Source of the DNA: Flavobacterium sp. UBA5153
Lineage (GTDB): Bacteria > Bacteroidota > Bacteroidia > Flavobacteriales > Flavobacteriaceae
DNA: 53,837 nt
Assembly: GCA_002413745.1 (NCBI GenBank)
Contig: DHXP01000046.1
Coordinates: forward strand, 1 to 53,837
Direction of reading: 5' to 3'
Made by a program: the position numbers and the translations under genes. Positions within the stretch are counted from its first letter, which is position 1. The number at the start of each line of letters is the position of its first letter. Shown here one piece after another: positions 9,601 to 18,180 of this stretch. Below the pieces are notes generated by a model. That model searched no databases. It was given only the letters and a program-made list of their open reading frames with translations, and was not told the DNA's origin.

Positions 9601-10221
9601 TTATTTAAATAGTAATTTTTTATATTGAATATCTTTAACTTCATTTTTCTCACGACTTCTTGTAGCTGGGTATAATAGATAAATTTCGATTTTTCTTCCT
9701 TTAAAAGAAAAATTTATTTTTTGTCCATTTGCTGAAATACTATCTTCTATTATTGAGAATTTAGTTTTGTCAAGTTTGCATTTTAATATTTCAAAAGCCA
9801 ATTTGTATGTACAACATATTCTACTTAAACTTTCATTTTCATCTAGAACTTTGTATAATATTCCATTTTCTATAATATTTTCTTTTGAAATCAAATCATC
9901 ATCTTTTGTAGAATTTTTTATTCTACTAACTTTTGTAAAAACATCTAAAAAACCAATTTTTTTTTCTGAGGAAAAATTTTCCTTGTCGATTTTATTTTGT
10001 TCTGGTGATATTTCAGAACATTTAGATTTTGTTTTTTTTAGTTTAAAATTTGGGAAAATATTTTCCATTCTATTCCAAAAATGGTTTCTAGCTGATGAAT
10101 AAAAGAAAAAATGCTTGTTATTAATATAGACTTCTTTCGGAGGAAATGTACCTATTATAAGAGTTTCAATTTGTTTGGGAATAAAACCAATTTTTATTGG
10201 ATGATTTTCAATTTCATTCAT
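9601..10221 (-). CDS. Uracil-DNA-glycosylase-superfamily-like protein
   Basis: 206 residues. The N-terminal part resembles the uracil-DNA glycosylase fold, especially the hypoxanthine/deoxyinosine and mismatch-specific branches. TLIIGTFPP (residues 20-28) matches the first active-site motif GxxP, and FFYSSARNHFWNRM (39-52) the conserved base-pocket segment with Asn-x-Phe-Trp. GFLDVF in mid-protein also fits. The C-terminal motif is less clear (LYPATRSREKN). If active it would remove a damaged base from DNA in the cytosol. The gene is much richer in A/T than the efflux genes on either side and sits inside their operon between REP-like repeats, which suggests acquisition by transfer. The link to efflux is probably accidental. 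Confidence 0.55.
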   Translation of the reverse strand: MNEIENHPIKIGFIPKQIETLIIGTFPPKEVYINNKHFFFYSSARNHFWNRMENIFPNFKLKKTKSKCSEISPEQNKIDKENFSSEKKIGFLDVFTKVSRIKNSTKDDDLISKENIIENGILYKVLDENESLSRICCTYKLAFEILKCKLDKTKFSIIEDSISANGQKINFSFKGRKIEIYLLYPATRSREKNEVKDIQYKKLLFK

Positions 10222-10260
10222 TTGCGTTTTTTTTTAAGTTTTCTGCTAACTCATAAATAC

Positions 10261-10316
10261 TCCGATAACGCGGATTTGCATACCGTGTCTATTTCAATTG
10301 GTATTTATAATTATTT
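10261..10316 (+). repeat. REP-like repeat R2, copy upstream of the glycosylase-like gene
   Basis: 56-bp unit starting TCCGATAACGCGGATTTG. It matches 10453-10508 at 49 of 56 positions. Its core CGGATTTGCATACCG is palindromic and belongs to the same family as R1, in opposite orientation. R2 (10261) and R1 (10332) thus form an inverted pair like a REPIN. Confidence 0.75.
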
Positions 10317-10331
10317 TTCATTTTATAGATC

Positions 10332-10386
10332 GACAATATACATTGTGTTTATTGCTCTTGTTTGTCGGCACGGAATGCAATTCCGC
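10332..10386 (-). repeat. REP-like repeat R1, second copy
   Basis: Matches 9503-9557 at 50 of 55 positions, ending in the same 20-base palindromic block. The two R1 copies bracket the glycosylase-like gene as direct repeats. Confidence 0.75.
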
Positions 10387-10406
10387 GCTGTCCAAAAGAG
10401 TTTTAT

Positions 10407-10430
10407 TCTGACAAAAAAGTTGTTCATTGT
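10407..10430 (-). pseudogene. Remnant of the RND pump 5' end (24-bp copy 2)
   Basis: Exact copy of 9463-9486, reading MNNFFV on the minus strand, then diverging at once. It lies 73 bp after the adaptor stop codon, where the pump should begin if the glycosylase-like gene were absent. It therefore probably marks the original start of the pump gene. Confidence 0.65.
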
Positions 10431-10452
10431 AATTCGTTTTTTAACATCTTAT

Positions 10453-10508
10453 TCCGATAACGCGAATTTACAATCCGTGTCCATTTCAATTGGTATTCGT
10501 AATTATTT
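10453..10508 (+). repeat. REP-like repeat R2, copy overlapping the adaptor stop codon
   Basis: 49 of 56 positions match 10261-10316. The right edge covers the TAA of the adaptor gene (10503-10505), so the repeat forms the 3' end of that transcript segment. Confidence 0.75.
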
Positions 10509-11417
10509 CCCAATCACTTTAACCTTAATCGTGTCGGCAACTCCGTAATTTCCGGTAAGCAAGATTTGATCATTTTTAGTCAAAACCGGCGACAAAATTT
10601 CGACCTTGTCTTCAGTTTCTTCCCCTTTTTGAATCGGGATTTTTATGGCGGTATTGTCATTGATCATTTTCATAATCCAAAAATCGGTTTCGGTTTCATC
10701 GCTCAAAACGGCCGCTTTCGGCAAGGAAATCACATTGGAATTCGAAGATTTTCTAATTCGGACTTTCACAATCAAATTCTCGGGAATATCCTGTTTTCCA
10801 ATGACTTTCAAAACTACGCTTTGGGTTTGCGAAACCGCGTCAACTGTGGGCATAAATTTAGAAACAGTTGTTTTTATGGCTATGCCATCAGGCAAAAAAG
10901 CATCGAAAGTCGCTCCTATCCTGACGAATTTTTTTAATTCATAAGGCAAACTCAAAACGATGGCAAAACTGCGGGCATCATTAATTATTGCTAGCTGGTC
11001 GCCGTCCTGAACATAATTTCCTTGCTGCACATTTATCGCATTGACAAAACCGCTTGAAGTTGCTTTGACCTTGATGTCGCCACCAAAATTCAAACTGGGG
11101 TCAATTTTATTGATCGTGTTGCCCAACACTTTTGACTCGCGGGTTTTCAAGGTAAACAGCACTTTCCCCGAACTCACATAATCGTTCGAAGCCACGTTTA
11201 CCGAACTCAGGTAACCCGTTGCATTGGCTTTTATAATTGTTTTTATCAAATAAGTTGCGGTGGCATTCAACTCGGTATAACTTTCGATTCCGCTGGTGTC
11301 GATTGAGGTCAAGGTCACGGGAACACTGGAATCGACTTTTTGTTCCGGTATGATTTTGTCTTTACAGGAACTCAAAAAGAGCGCGATTAGGGCAAAAAAT
11401 AGAATTGTTTTCTTCAT
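10503..11417 (-). CDS. RND efflux periplasmic adaptor (membrane fusion) lipoprotein
   Basis: HlyD/AcrA-type adaptor that joins the inner-membrane pump to the TolC-like channel. Starting at the ATG at 11417 gives a lipoprotein signal with lipobox LSSC (Cys18). This start lies 4 bp after the upstream stop, so it is preferred over an in-frame start 36 bp further upstream that would overlap the TolC-like gene. The lipoyl/barrel-sandwich halves are visible as KANATGYLSSVNVASNDYVS and KATSSGFVNAINVQQGNYVQ. The long helical hairpin between them is short, and the whole protein is only 304 residues. A beta-barrel region follows. The expected partners are the TolC-like protein just upstream and the RND pump. 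Confidence 0.9.
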   Translation of the reverse strand: MKKTILFFALIALFLSSCKDKIIPEQKVDSSVPVTLTSIDTSGIESYTELNATATYLIKTIIKANATGYLSSVNVASNDYVSSGKVLFTLKTRESKVLGNTINKIDPSLNFGGDIKVKATSSGFVNAINVQQGNYVQDGDQLAIINDARSFAIVLSLPYELKKFVRIGATFDAFLPDGIAIKTTVSKFMPTVDAVSQTQSVVLKVIGKQDIPENLIVKVRIRKSSNSNVISLPKAAVLSDETETDFWIMKMINDNTAIKIPIQKGEETEDKVEILSPVLTKNDQILLTGNYGVADTIKVKVIGK

Positions 11418-11421
11418 AGAA

Positions 11422-12660
11422 TTATTCGTTAAAACTCCAATAATTGATTTCATTGATGATTTGGAGCTTGTTGATATTGTTTTGAGAAATGGCGTTTTTG
11501 ATGTTGATTAAATTCCCAAGAGCAATGACAAACTCGGTGATTTGTGCGTCACCGGTTGGCAACAGCTTTTTGTTGGCCTCAATTAAGGCTTCAGCAATCA
11601 CTAGTTGCGATTGCAGTTGGTTTCCGATTTCGGCTTGCTGCCTCAACTTCTGGTTGAGCATCAACAATTGTTGTTGGTATTGCCTGTTGAAATTGCTTTT
11701 GTAGGCCAAATTGGTTGCCAAAGCAGTTTCGTTTTTTTGATGTTGCAGGCTTCGTTGATGGCCATCATAAATGGGGATTGAAAGCCCAAGACCCAAACTG
11801 AATCCAATATTTTTATAAGGCAAATAAGCAAAACTCGACCAATAACCCGCATCGCCAAGCAAGGAAAGCGATGGTTTATAGGCATTGTCAATCAATTTAT
11901 TTTGATTTTGGAGTTTTAAACTATCGATTTCAAATTGTTTCATAAACACGATTTGATCTGAATTTTGGATTGATTTTAAGGTAATTTCGGGCTTTTTCAA
12001 ACTGACGGAAACCGTATCGGTTTCGCCAGATAAATAATTGAGCAAAGCCAAATCGTTCTGGTATTGTTGCTTTAACTGAAGTAACACCAACTCTTGTTGC
12101 TGGACCGTGGCACTAAAAGTTAGGTAATCGGTTTGTTTGTAAACCGAATTTTGGGTTAGCTTTTTCAGAATTAAAGTTTCTTGTTTCAGCAGTTTTTCAA
12201 TTTCTTGGTTGTACACAATTTGTTCCCCACTTGCCGAAGTCGAAATGTATTGCGCAATTATGCTTTTATTTAAATCTTTGACGGCAATTTTTTTGTTCAA
12301 AACCAAGGCATCTTTGATCAACTTGAAGGTTTCCGCTTGCGAATTGATTTGGTTTGCGCCCAGAATTCGCTGGTTGACTCCCACCATTCCCGAAACCGTA
12401 TGATGATTACTCAAGGCGGTATCGTAACCAAAATCATCAATAATTGGAGCATAATTAGCCAATAAATTCCCTGAAACTTGCGGTTTTCTGGTTGCCCTAA
12501 ACAGCAAACTATCCAACGAAGCGGAATGTATTTGGTTCTTGATATCAGTAATTAACGGCGAATTGGTTTGTGCTTTTCCAAGGAAATAGTTTAAATCTTT
12601 TTCTTGCGAATAGGATTTAATGCAACACAAAAAAAGTATAACGATTAACTTCAAGTTCAT
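11422..12660 (-). CDS. TolC-family outer-membrane efflux protein
   Basis: 412 residues with a signal peptide (MNLKLIVILFLCCIKSYSQ, cleavage after YSQ). The two-fold repeated, helix-rich TolC layout is seen: coiled segments such as YNQEIEKLLKQETLILKKL in the first half and YQQQLLMLNQKLRQQAEIG in the second, with beta-strand stretches (IGFSLGLGLSIPIYDG) between. It should form the trimeric exit duct of the tripartite pump. It is 4 bp upstream of the adaptor gene, so translation is probably coupled. The 69-bp gap to the YncE-like gene shows no terminator, so one transcript is possible. Confidence 0.9.
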   Translation of the reverse strand: MNLKLIVILFLCCIKSYSQEKDLNYFLGKAQTNSPLITDIKNQIHSASLDSLLFRATRKPQVSGNLLANYAPIIDDFGYDTALSNHHTVSGMVGVNQRILGANQINSQAETFKLIKDALVLNKKIAVKDLNKSIIAQYISTSASGEQIVYNQEIEKLLKQETLILKKLTQNSVYKQTDYLTFSATVQQQELVLLQLKQQYQNDLALLNYLSGETDTVSVSLKKPEITLKSIQNSDQIVFMKQFEIDSLKLQNQNKLIDNAYKPSLSLLGDAGYWSSFAYLPYKNIGFSLGLGLSIPIYDGHQRSLQHQKNETALATNLAYKSNFNRQYQQQLLMLNQKLRQQAEIGNQLQSQLVIAEALIEANKKLLPTGDAQITEFVIALGNLINIKNAISQNNINKLQIINEINYWSFNE

Positions 12661-12729
12661 TTCGTAAAAATAAGATTAATTTTAAGTAAAAACCGCATAG
12701 GTTTCGAAAAACTGTGCCGGTTTCCAAAA

Positions 12730-13752
12730 CTATTTTTTGTTATTTTCAACAATCAAAACTACAAAAGAATTGGGTAAAATTGATGCGCGAGGTTTAGGAT
12801 TTTCGGCAGTTGGTTCCGGTTTTGCACCAAATTCAGCTGTTGGCAAATACAATTGGTTTGTGATTATATTTAATGCAATTGTTCTTGCTCCTTTTTGGGT
12901 TTTAACGGTTTCCAATACCGAAAAACTATCCGCATTTTCTTCTTTTACCACCGTGATGGTTCCCTCTCCATTGGAACTGAAAACCAGTTTCTTTTGGGCA
13001 TCAAAAGCAACGCCATCACAACCATCGCCAATAGGCAAAGTTGCAATTACTTTGCCGTTTGAAGCGTCAATGACAACCATTAATTTATTGCCGCAAACGG
13101 AGAATAATCTGTTGGTTTCCGTGTCCATCGCCAATCCCGAAGGCTCGTCACCCGGCACTATGCTCCAGGTATTTATCACTTCAAGAGTTTTTGCGTTTAT
13201 GGTTTTGATTTCGTTTTTGTCTTCAATATTAACATAAACCAAACCTTTAGTATTGGTGACCGAAAACTCTGGTTTTCCGCCAAGAGGAATAGTTTTAATA
13301 ACTTTATTGGTGTTGGCGTCCAGGACTGTTGCATCATTCGTTTTTGCGTTGAAAGCAAAGACTTTTGCCGAGAATTTGTCATACAAAATCGCGTCAGGTT
13401 TTTGACCTTCTATTGGCACTTTTTCTATTAATTCAAAGGTTTTTAAATTGACAACCGTTATCGAATTATCTTTTCCATTGCTGATAAAAGCCTTGTTCAA
13501 ATCGTTGGCAACGGCAATACCGTGTACCCCTTTTGTGTCTGGAATGGTGGCGATAGTTCTATTGGATTTTAAATCTATCACGTTTACAACGCTTCCGTGG
13601 GAAACGAATAAGTGTTGATTAACGTCATCTACAGAGAGATAATCCCAGCCTTCGTTGCCTTCTATATTTATTTTTTTGGAAACTTGATACGTTTGGCTTA
13701 TGCCGTTTGTTACACAAAAACCGATAAAGAATATTGAAAATATTTTTTTCAT
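12730..13752 (-). CDS. YncE-type secreted beta-propeller protein
   Basis: 340 residues: signal peptide (cleavage near GIS-Q at about residue 19), then about seven ~40-residue YVTN-like blades. Examples are GWDYLSVDDVNQHLFVSHGS, KGVHGIAVANDLNKAFISNG and GCDGVAFDAQKKLVFSSNGE. It is predicted to be periplasmic or surface-exposed, binding a ligand or partner through the propeller; no enzyme motif is seen. It precedes the TolC-like gene by 69 bp on the same strand, between the PepSY-like gene and the efflux genes. A functional link with the pump is inferred from position only. Confidence 0.88.
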   Translation of the reverse strand: MKKIFSIFFIGFCVTNGISQTYQVSKKINIEGNEGWDYLSVDDVNQHLFVSHGSVVNVIDLKSNRTIATIPDTKGVHGIAVANDLNKAFISNGKDNSITVVNLKTFELIEKVPIEGQKPDAILYDKFSAKVFAFNAKTNDATVLDANTNKVIKTIPLGGKPEFSVTNTKGLVYVNIEDKNEIKTINAKTLEVINTWSIVPGDEPSGLAMDTETNRLFSVCGNKLMVVIDASNGKVIATLPIGDGCDGVAFDAQKKLVFSSNGEGTITVVKEENADSFSVLETVKTQKGARTIALNIITNQLYLPTAEFGAKPEPTAENPKPRASILPNSFVVLIVENNKK

Positions 13753-13914
13753 TGTGTTATTTTTTTAGAGTGTAAATATCAGAATTACAATTTGATATTA
13801 GATTTTATTTTTTTTATTACTTTTGACCATCAAATAAAAATGGGATATGTATTAAAAAATGGGAATTAGTATCAAAACCTAACTCCCAATTTTTTTTACT
13901 ATATATTTAAAATT

Positions 13915-14334
13915 CTATTCTTTTATAGATGTTCCATCTTCTTTAAATGCTAGACTTTTTGTCTTCAACCCTTTTTTCAAATCAACTTCATAAATTGTTC
14001 CGTGTTTAGCAGTTTCTGTTTTATCAGCTTCAACAATTTTCCAATCATTGTATTTTAATTTTACAGCTGATAAAACTGCTTTTGGCAAACTGGTAGATTT
14101 AATTTCTTTTTCGGTTTCTAACCAAGTCCCATCTTGAGTAAAATTGGCTGAAATTTTCTCACCTTCCAATGTGAATTCCGCTTCCCATTCTTTTGGACCT
14201 TCAACACCCCAGCTAACTTTAGTTGCAGTTGGGAATTTTTTTGCAAACGCATCAGTAACAGCTTTTGGTGGCGTTTTTGCAAATGAGCAACTGTATATTA
14301 ATACAATTGCTAAAATCATAATTACTTTTTTCAT
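13915..14334 (-). CDS. PepSY-like (DUF2874) periplasmic protein
   Basis: 139 residues. A signal peptide ends near CSFA-K; IYSC could also be read as a lipobox. Two copies of the PepSY-like pattern are visible, KFPTATKVSWGVEGPKEWEA and LKYNDWKIVEADKTETAKHG, each followed by a beta-rich stretch. This matches the BLIP-like PepSY family common in Bacteroidota. Such proteins often sit beside two-component systems, as here, where the kinase gene ends 75 bp upstream. The biochemical role is unknown; binding to an envelope protein or to the kinase sensor is plausible. Confidence 0.85.
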   Translation of the reverse strand: MKKVIMILAIVLIYSCSFAKTPPKAVTDAFAKKFPTATKVSWGVEGPKEWEAEFTLEGEKISANFTQDGTWLETEKEIKSTSLPKAVLSAVKLKYNDWKIVEADKTETAKHGTIYEVDLKKGLKTKSLAFKEDGTSIKE

Positions 14335-14409
14335 TGTTTTTAAATTTAAATTAGATTGTAAATTATTTTACACTACAAATATGAGTTGCAATTCTATTTT
14401 ATTTCTATT

Positions 14410-15702
14410 TTAAAACTGTTGAAAATCAGTTTTTTTAATCGTCAAAGTAAAACGATGGTTGCTATTTATAAACTTATATTTCAATAACAATCCACTAATT
14501 TCGACTATTTCTTTACCAATCGCTAAACCCAATCCTATTGATTGATTTGAAGCTGATTTTTTTTGAAACCTCTCATATAGACTAGCCATATTCAATGGTT
14601 CTTCTTTACCACTATTGCATATAATAAACTTATTTTTTTGAATAAAAAGAATAATACTTCCACCTTCAATATTATGTCTGATGGCATTTTGAAGTAAGTT
14701 ATTAATGAGAACCAGACCCAAATCTGGATTCATATTAACAAAAAAATCATCTTCAATATTTTTAATAACTTCTATCTTATTGGCTTTAATATGTTCTTCA
14801 AATAAAACCAATGAGTCATCAATAATTTTTTCAAATGACACTTTTTCTATAGTTTTAAATTGCCTATTCTCAATTTTTGTAAGTAATAAAAGGGATTTGT
14901 TTAACCGAATTAATTTAGAACAAGCATCGTCAATAGCAACTATTAGTTCAACATCATTTTCTTTTAGATTTTCAGATTGAATAAGCAAATCAACTTTCGA
15001 TTTTATTACTGCCAGTGGTGTTTGAATTTCGTGGGAAGCATTTTCTGTAAATTTCTTTTGTCCATTGTAATCTAAAATCATTTTGTTCGTCATTCCGATA
15101 AGGGAATTATTCAATTCATTGAATTCATTTACAGAGGCATTTTCAAACACAGGAATATGGTTGTCACTGGCACGAAAAGTTTTTAGTTTATGAATTGTAT
15201 TATAAAATGGTTTCCAAAGTGTTTTTGAAATCCAAAAATTAATTAGCAAAGAGCTCAAAAACAAGAAAATCAAAATAAAAATCAATAGATATAAAATACC
15301 TTCAATCAAATCGTTAAATTCTAGGGTGCTGCGCCAAATCTTGATTTGATAATTTGTATTTCGAATCTTTACAAAAGCCGTAATCATTCGATTAGGTGCC
15401 AACTCATTTTCCTTTTTATCAAGAATTAAAGTGTCGGAGAATATATCTTTTGTACCCATTTTAAAATTGGGATTCGTGATTTTATCTATTTGGGCTTCTT
15501 TGCTTTTTGTGATTAAATGTAAGGAAACAGCATCATTATTTTTTAAATATTGCTCAACAATAGTTTTCTGATTGGTTAATAATTCATTATTGCTATCTCT
15601 TACTTCTTTGGTAATAAAATAATAACATATAAATCCCGAAATTATTAAAATGGGAATGCTTACTATCAAGTAATATAAACTGGTTTTTACGAGTAATTTC
15701 AT
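14410..15702 (-). CDS. Two-component sensor histidine kinase
   Basis: 430 residues. Membrane helices at about 8-30 and 135-157 flank a ~105-residue periplasmic sensor. A HAMP-like linker and HisKA domain follow, with phospho-acceptor His224 in ASHEIQTPLAV. The ATPase domain has the N-box LINNLLQNAIRHN and G-box GLGLAIGKE. A typical DxGxG box is not obvious (ICNSGKEEP in its place), and the ATPase domain is short, as in other Bacteroidota kinases of this type. It overlaps the response regulator gene by 4 bp. The next genes downstream encode PepSY-like and YncE-like envelope proteins and the efflux pump, the likely targets. Confidence 0.9.
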   Translation of the reverse strand: MKLLVKTSLYYLIVSIPILIISGFICYYFITKEVRDSNNELLTNQKTIVEQYLKNNDAVSLHLITKSKEAQIDKITNPNFKMGTKDIFSDTLILDKKENELAPNRMITAFVKIRNTNYQIKIWRSTLEFNDLIEGILYLLIFILIFLFLSSLLINFWISKTLWKPFYNTIHKLKTFRASDNHIPVFENASVNEFNELNNSLIGMTNKMILDYNGQKKFTENASHEIQTPLAVIKSKVDLLIQSENLKENDVELIVAIDDACSKLIRLNKSLLLLTKIENRQFKTIEKVSFEKIIDDSLVLFEEHIKANKIEVIKNIEDDFFVNMNPDLGLVLINNLLQNAIRHNIEGGSIILFIQKNKFIICNSGKEEPLNMASLYERFQKKSASNQSIGLGLAIGKEIVEISGLLLKYKFINSNHRFTLTIKKTDFQQF

Positions 15703-16379
15703 TCTTGCGTTTTAAAATTATAACCTATTCCATAAATAGTTCGCAAATAATCTTCGCATTTTTTTTCGAGTAGTTTTTTACGCAAATTTTTTACGTGATT
15801 GTATATGAAATCAAAGTTGTCCAATCTATCGGCATTATCCCCCCAAAGATGCTCTGCTAAAGCATTTTTGCTCACTACACGATTTTTGTTTGCTATAAAG
15901 TAAAGTAATAAATCATATTCCTTTGAAGTCAAGACCACCTTTTTATTGTGAACAAAAACACTTCTTTCGAATGGTAAAATTTTAATTTCATTGGTAACAA
16001 TTTCTAAATTTCCATCGAAACTTTTTCTTCTAATTAATGCTTTTATTCTCGAATTGAGTTCCGAAAGGTGAAACGGTTTTGGTAAATAATCATCCGCACC
16101 AAGATCTAAGCCATATATTTTATCATCAAGAGAATTCTTTGCCGAAATAATAATAATTCCAGCTTTGGATTTTTTGTTTTTTATTTCTTTTATTAAATCC
16201 AATCCTGAACCATCTGGCAAAGTAATATCAACTAATATACAATCATAATCGTAAATGGCTATTTTTTGTTCCGCTTTACCATAATCCAAAGCAATTTCTA
16301 CAATATTACCTTCCATTTCAAAGTATTGCTTGATGCTTTTTTGTAACTCAAATTCATCTTCAATTAATAATATTTTCAT
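15699..16379 (-). CDS. OmpR-family response regulator
   Basis: 226 residues. The receiver domain has the acidic pair Glu7-Asp8 and phosphorylation site Asp51 (ILVDITLPDGSG). A winged-helix DNA-binding domain follows, with LTSKEYDLLLYFIANKNRVV and IYGIGYNF near the end. It is co-translated with the kinase that follows (4-bp overlap) and is the first gene of the minus-strand run. The 367-bp gap to sdaA is divergent and should hold its promoter, but no clear -7 box was found on this strand. Confidence 0.93.
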   Translation of the reverse strand: MKILLIEDEFELQKSIKQYFEMEGNIVEIALDYGKAEQKIAIYDYDCILVDITLPDGSGLDLIKEIKNKKSKAGIIIISAKNSLDDKIYGLDLGADDYLPKPFHLSELNSRIKALIRRKSFDGNLEIVTNEIKILPFERSVFVHNKKVVLTSKEYDLLLYFIANKNRVVSKNALAEHLWGDNADRLDNFDFIYNHVKNLRKKLLEKKCEDYLRTIYGIGYNFKTQE

Positions 16380-16565
16380 AACATAAATGCTTTAATTGTA
16401 ATAAGAATGTAAATTCTAATATAATGTATAAACTTAACCATCTTATCGTAAATAAATCTACTAAAATAAATTATCAATCATTAATTTATAAATTTTATCC
16501 GTGCAAAAGAATCTCTTTTTAAATACAAATAATAAAAATCCAATGATACAAATGAAATCTATTCC

Positions 16566-16609
16566 AATTCTGTTTCTTTAGAAATTGATATTTTTAAAGA
16601 AACAGAATT
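16566..16609. repeat. Perfect 15-bp inverted repeat
   Basis: AATTCTGTTTCTTTA at 16566-16580 pairs with TAAAGAAACAGAATT at 16595-16609 across a 14-base spacer. No T-run follows on either side, so it is not a standard terminator. It could be an operator for the divergent genes or a folded 5' leader of the response regulator transcript. Confidence 0.55.
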
Positions 16610-16716
16610 GAAATGGAAAACGATTTATAATTAAAAAGTAAATTTTCTAAAGCAATGTCAATTATAAAAAAAATAATACAAGAGAATTTTTAACTCCAAT
16701 CTTTATTTCATTCTGT

Positions 16717-16724
16717 TATCTTTG
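16717..16724 (+). promoter_or_regulatory. Bacteroidota -7 box upstream of sdaA
   Basis: TATCTTTG fits TAnnTTTG exactly and lies 22 bp before the sdaA ATG. No good -33 TTTG is seen at the expected distance, so it may need an activator. Confidence 0.45.
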
Positions 16725-16746
16725 CATAACTAAAACGATATAGTTA

Positions 16747-18174
16747 ATGGAAGAATGTATCTCGGTTTTTGATATGCTGAAAATTAGTATTGGTCCTTCT
16801 AGTTCACACACACTTGGCCCTTGGCGTGCTGCGGAAAGTTTTCTTGGAGAATTGCGCAATGAAAACCTAATTCATTCCATCAACAGGGTAAAAGTAGATT
16901 TATATGGTTCGCTTTCCTTGACGGGAAAAGGCCACGCCACGGATTTAGCCATTATGCTGGGTTTAAGCGGCCAAGATCCCGAATATATTCCAATAGAAAA
17001 CATCTCGGGAATTACAAAATCCATCAAGGCCGAAAATGAAATCAATCTGGGGAACGAAAAAATTGTTCCCTTCCACTTTTCAAAAGACATTGTCTTCAAT
17101 AAAAATTTTCTCCCTTTTCACGCTAATGGAATGACTTTTACGGCTTACACATTGGACGAAAGCGAATACAATTCGACCTTTTACTCCATTGGTGGCGGAT
17201 TCGTAGTGAAAGAAGAGCGTGACAATGCCAAAAAGAAAATCCAGATAAAATGTGCCTTTCCTTTCCCCATAAACAAAGCCGAAGAGCTTTTGAATTATAC
17301 CATTCAGGAAAACAAAACCATTTCGGAAATCGTGTACGAAAACGAAAAATCGATGCGTCCCGAAGCTGAAATTCATCACGAATTAATGCGTATTTGGAAC
17401 ACGATGCTCGAATGTATGTACATCGGTTGCCATTCCGAAGGTATCCTTCTCGGTGGCTTGAATGTTCGCCGCAGGGCGTTTGATATGCACCAACACCTCA
17501 TTGGCTTGGCCAATTATGATTCGCCACAAACTTGGCTCGAAGAAATTAGAAAAACAGAAGTGAAATTTCGCCAAATCCTGAAATGGGTGAGCTGTTTTGC
17601 ACTGGCGGTAAACGAGGTTAACGCTGCTTTAGGTCGTGTGGTTACTGCCCCGACCAACGGAAGTGCTGGCGTAATCCCGGCAGTTTTGATGTATTATTTG
17701 GTCATAGAAAACCACGAGGCCGGCGAAAAAGAAATCAAACAATTCCTGATGGTTGCCAGCGAAATAGGAAGTGTTTTCAAAAAGGGTTCCACTATTTCAG
17801 CGGCAATGGGTGGTTGTCAGGCAGAAATTGGAGTTTCCTCGGCAATGGCCGCGGCGGCTTTATGCGAATTAATGGGCGGAACTCCCGCACAAGTTTTGAT
17901 GGCTGCCGAAATCGCGATGGAGCATCATCTTGGATTAACTTGCGACCCGGTTGGCGGTTTGGTCCAGATTCCGTGTATCGAAAGAAACACTATGGGAGCG
18001 ATTAAAGCCATAAACGCTGCCGAATTGGCTTTGGAAACCGACCCAAAAAACGCTAAAGTTCCATTGGATAAAGTCATCAATACGATGTGGGAAACGGCAA
18101 AGGATATGAACAATAAATACAAAGAAACTTCCAAAGGAGGTTTGGCAATTGCCGTGAATATGGCAGATTGTTAA
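16747..18174 (+). CDS. sdaA: L-serine ammonia-lyase (L-serine dehydratase), single chain
   Basis: Converts L-serine to pyruvate and ammonia using an oxygen-sensitive [4Fe-4S] cluster rather than PLP. The N-terminal beta domain has [12 protein letters not shown] near residue 16. The alpha domain has [12 protein letters not shown]. Cluster cysteines are Cys357 (GGCQAE), Cys399 (LTCDPVGG) and Cys410 (PCIERN), with the spacing (42, 11) known for the Legionella enzyme. The protein ends exactly in Cys475 (NMADC), the tail cysteine that occupies the fourth iron site in that enzyme. The length of 475 is normal. The DUF2809 gene starts 6 bp downstream. The tail codons recur at 18572-18589. Confidence 0.95.
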   Translation: MEECISVFDMLKISIGPSSSHTLGPWRAAESFLGELRNENLIHSINRVKVDLYGSLSLTGKGHATDLAIMLGLSGQDPEYIPIENISGITKSIKAENEINLGNEKIVPFHFSKDIVFNKNFLPFHANGMTFTAYTLDESEYNSTFYSIGGGFVVKEERDNAKKKIQIKCAFPFPINKAEELLNYTIQENKTISEIVYENEKSMRPEAEIHHELMRIWNTMLECMYIGCHSEGILLGGLNVRRRAFDMHQHLIGLANYDSPQTWLEEIRKTEVKFRQILKWVSCFALAVNEVNAALGRVVTAPTNGSAGVIPAVLMYYLVIENHEAGEKEIKQFLMVASEIGSVFKKGSTISAAMGGCQAEIGVSSAMAAAALCELMGGTPAQVLMAAEIAMEHHLGLTCDPVGGLVQIPCIERNTMGAIKAINAAELALETDPKNAKVPLDKVINTMWETAKDMNNKYKETSKGGLAIAVNMADC

Positions 18175-18180
18175 TTTATT

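Larger units (their letters stand above)
16380..16746. other. Divergent intergenic region between the response regulator and sdaA
   Basis: 367 bp without a gene. It contains one perfect 15-bp inverted repeat (16566-16609) and a promoter -7 box for sdaA (16717-16724). The remainder is AT-rich, with nothing else recognised. Confidence 0.6.

Noticed and set aside
16566-16609. The inverted repeat taken as an intrinsic terminator
   Set aside because: No run of T follows on either strand, and the two flanking genes diverge, so no transcript ends there.
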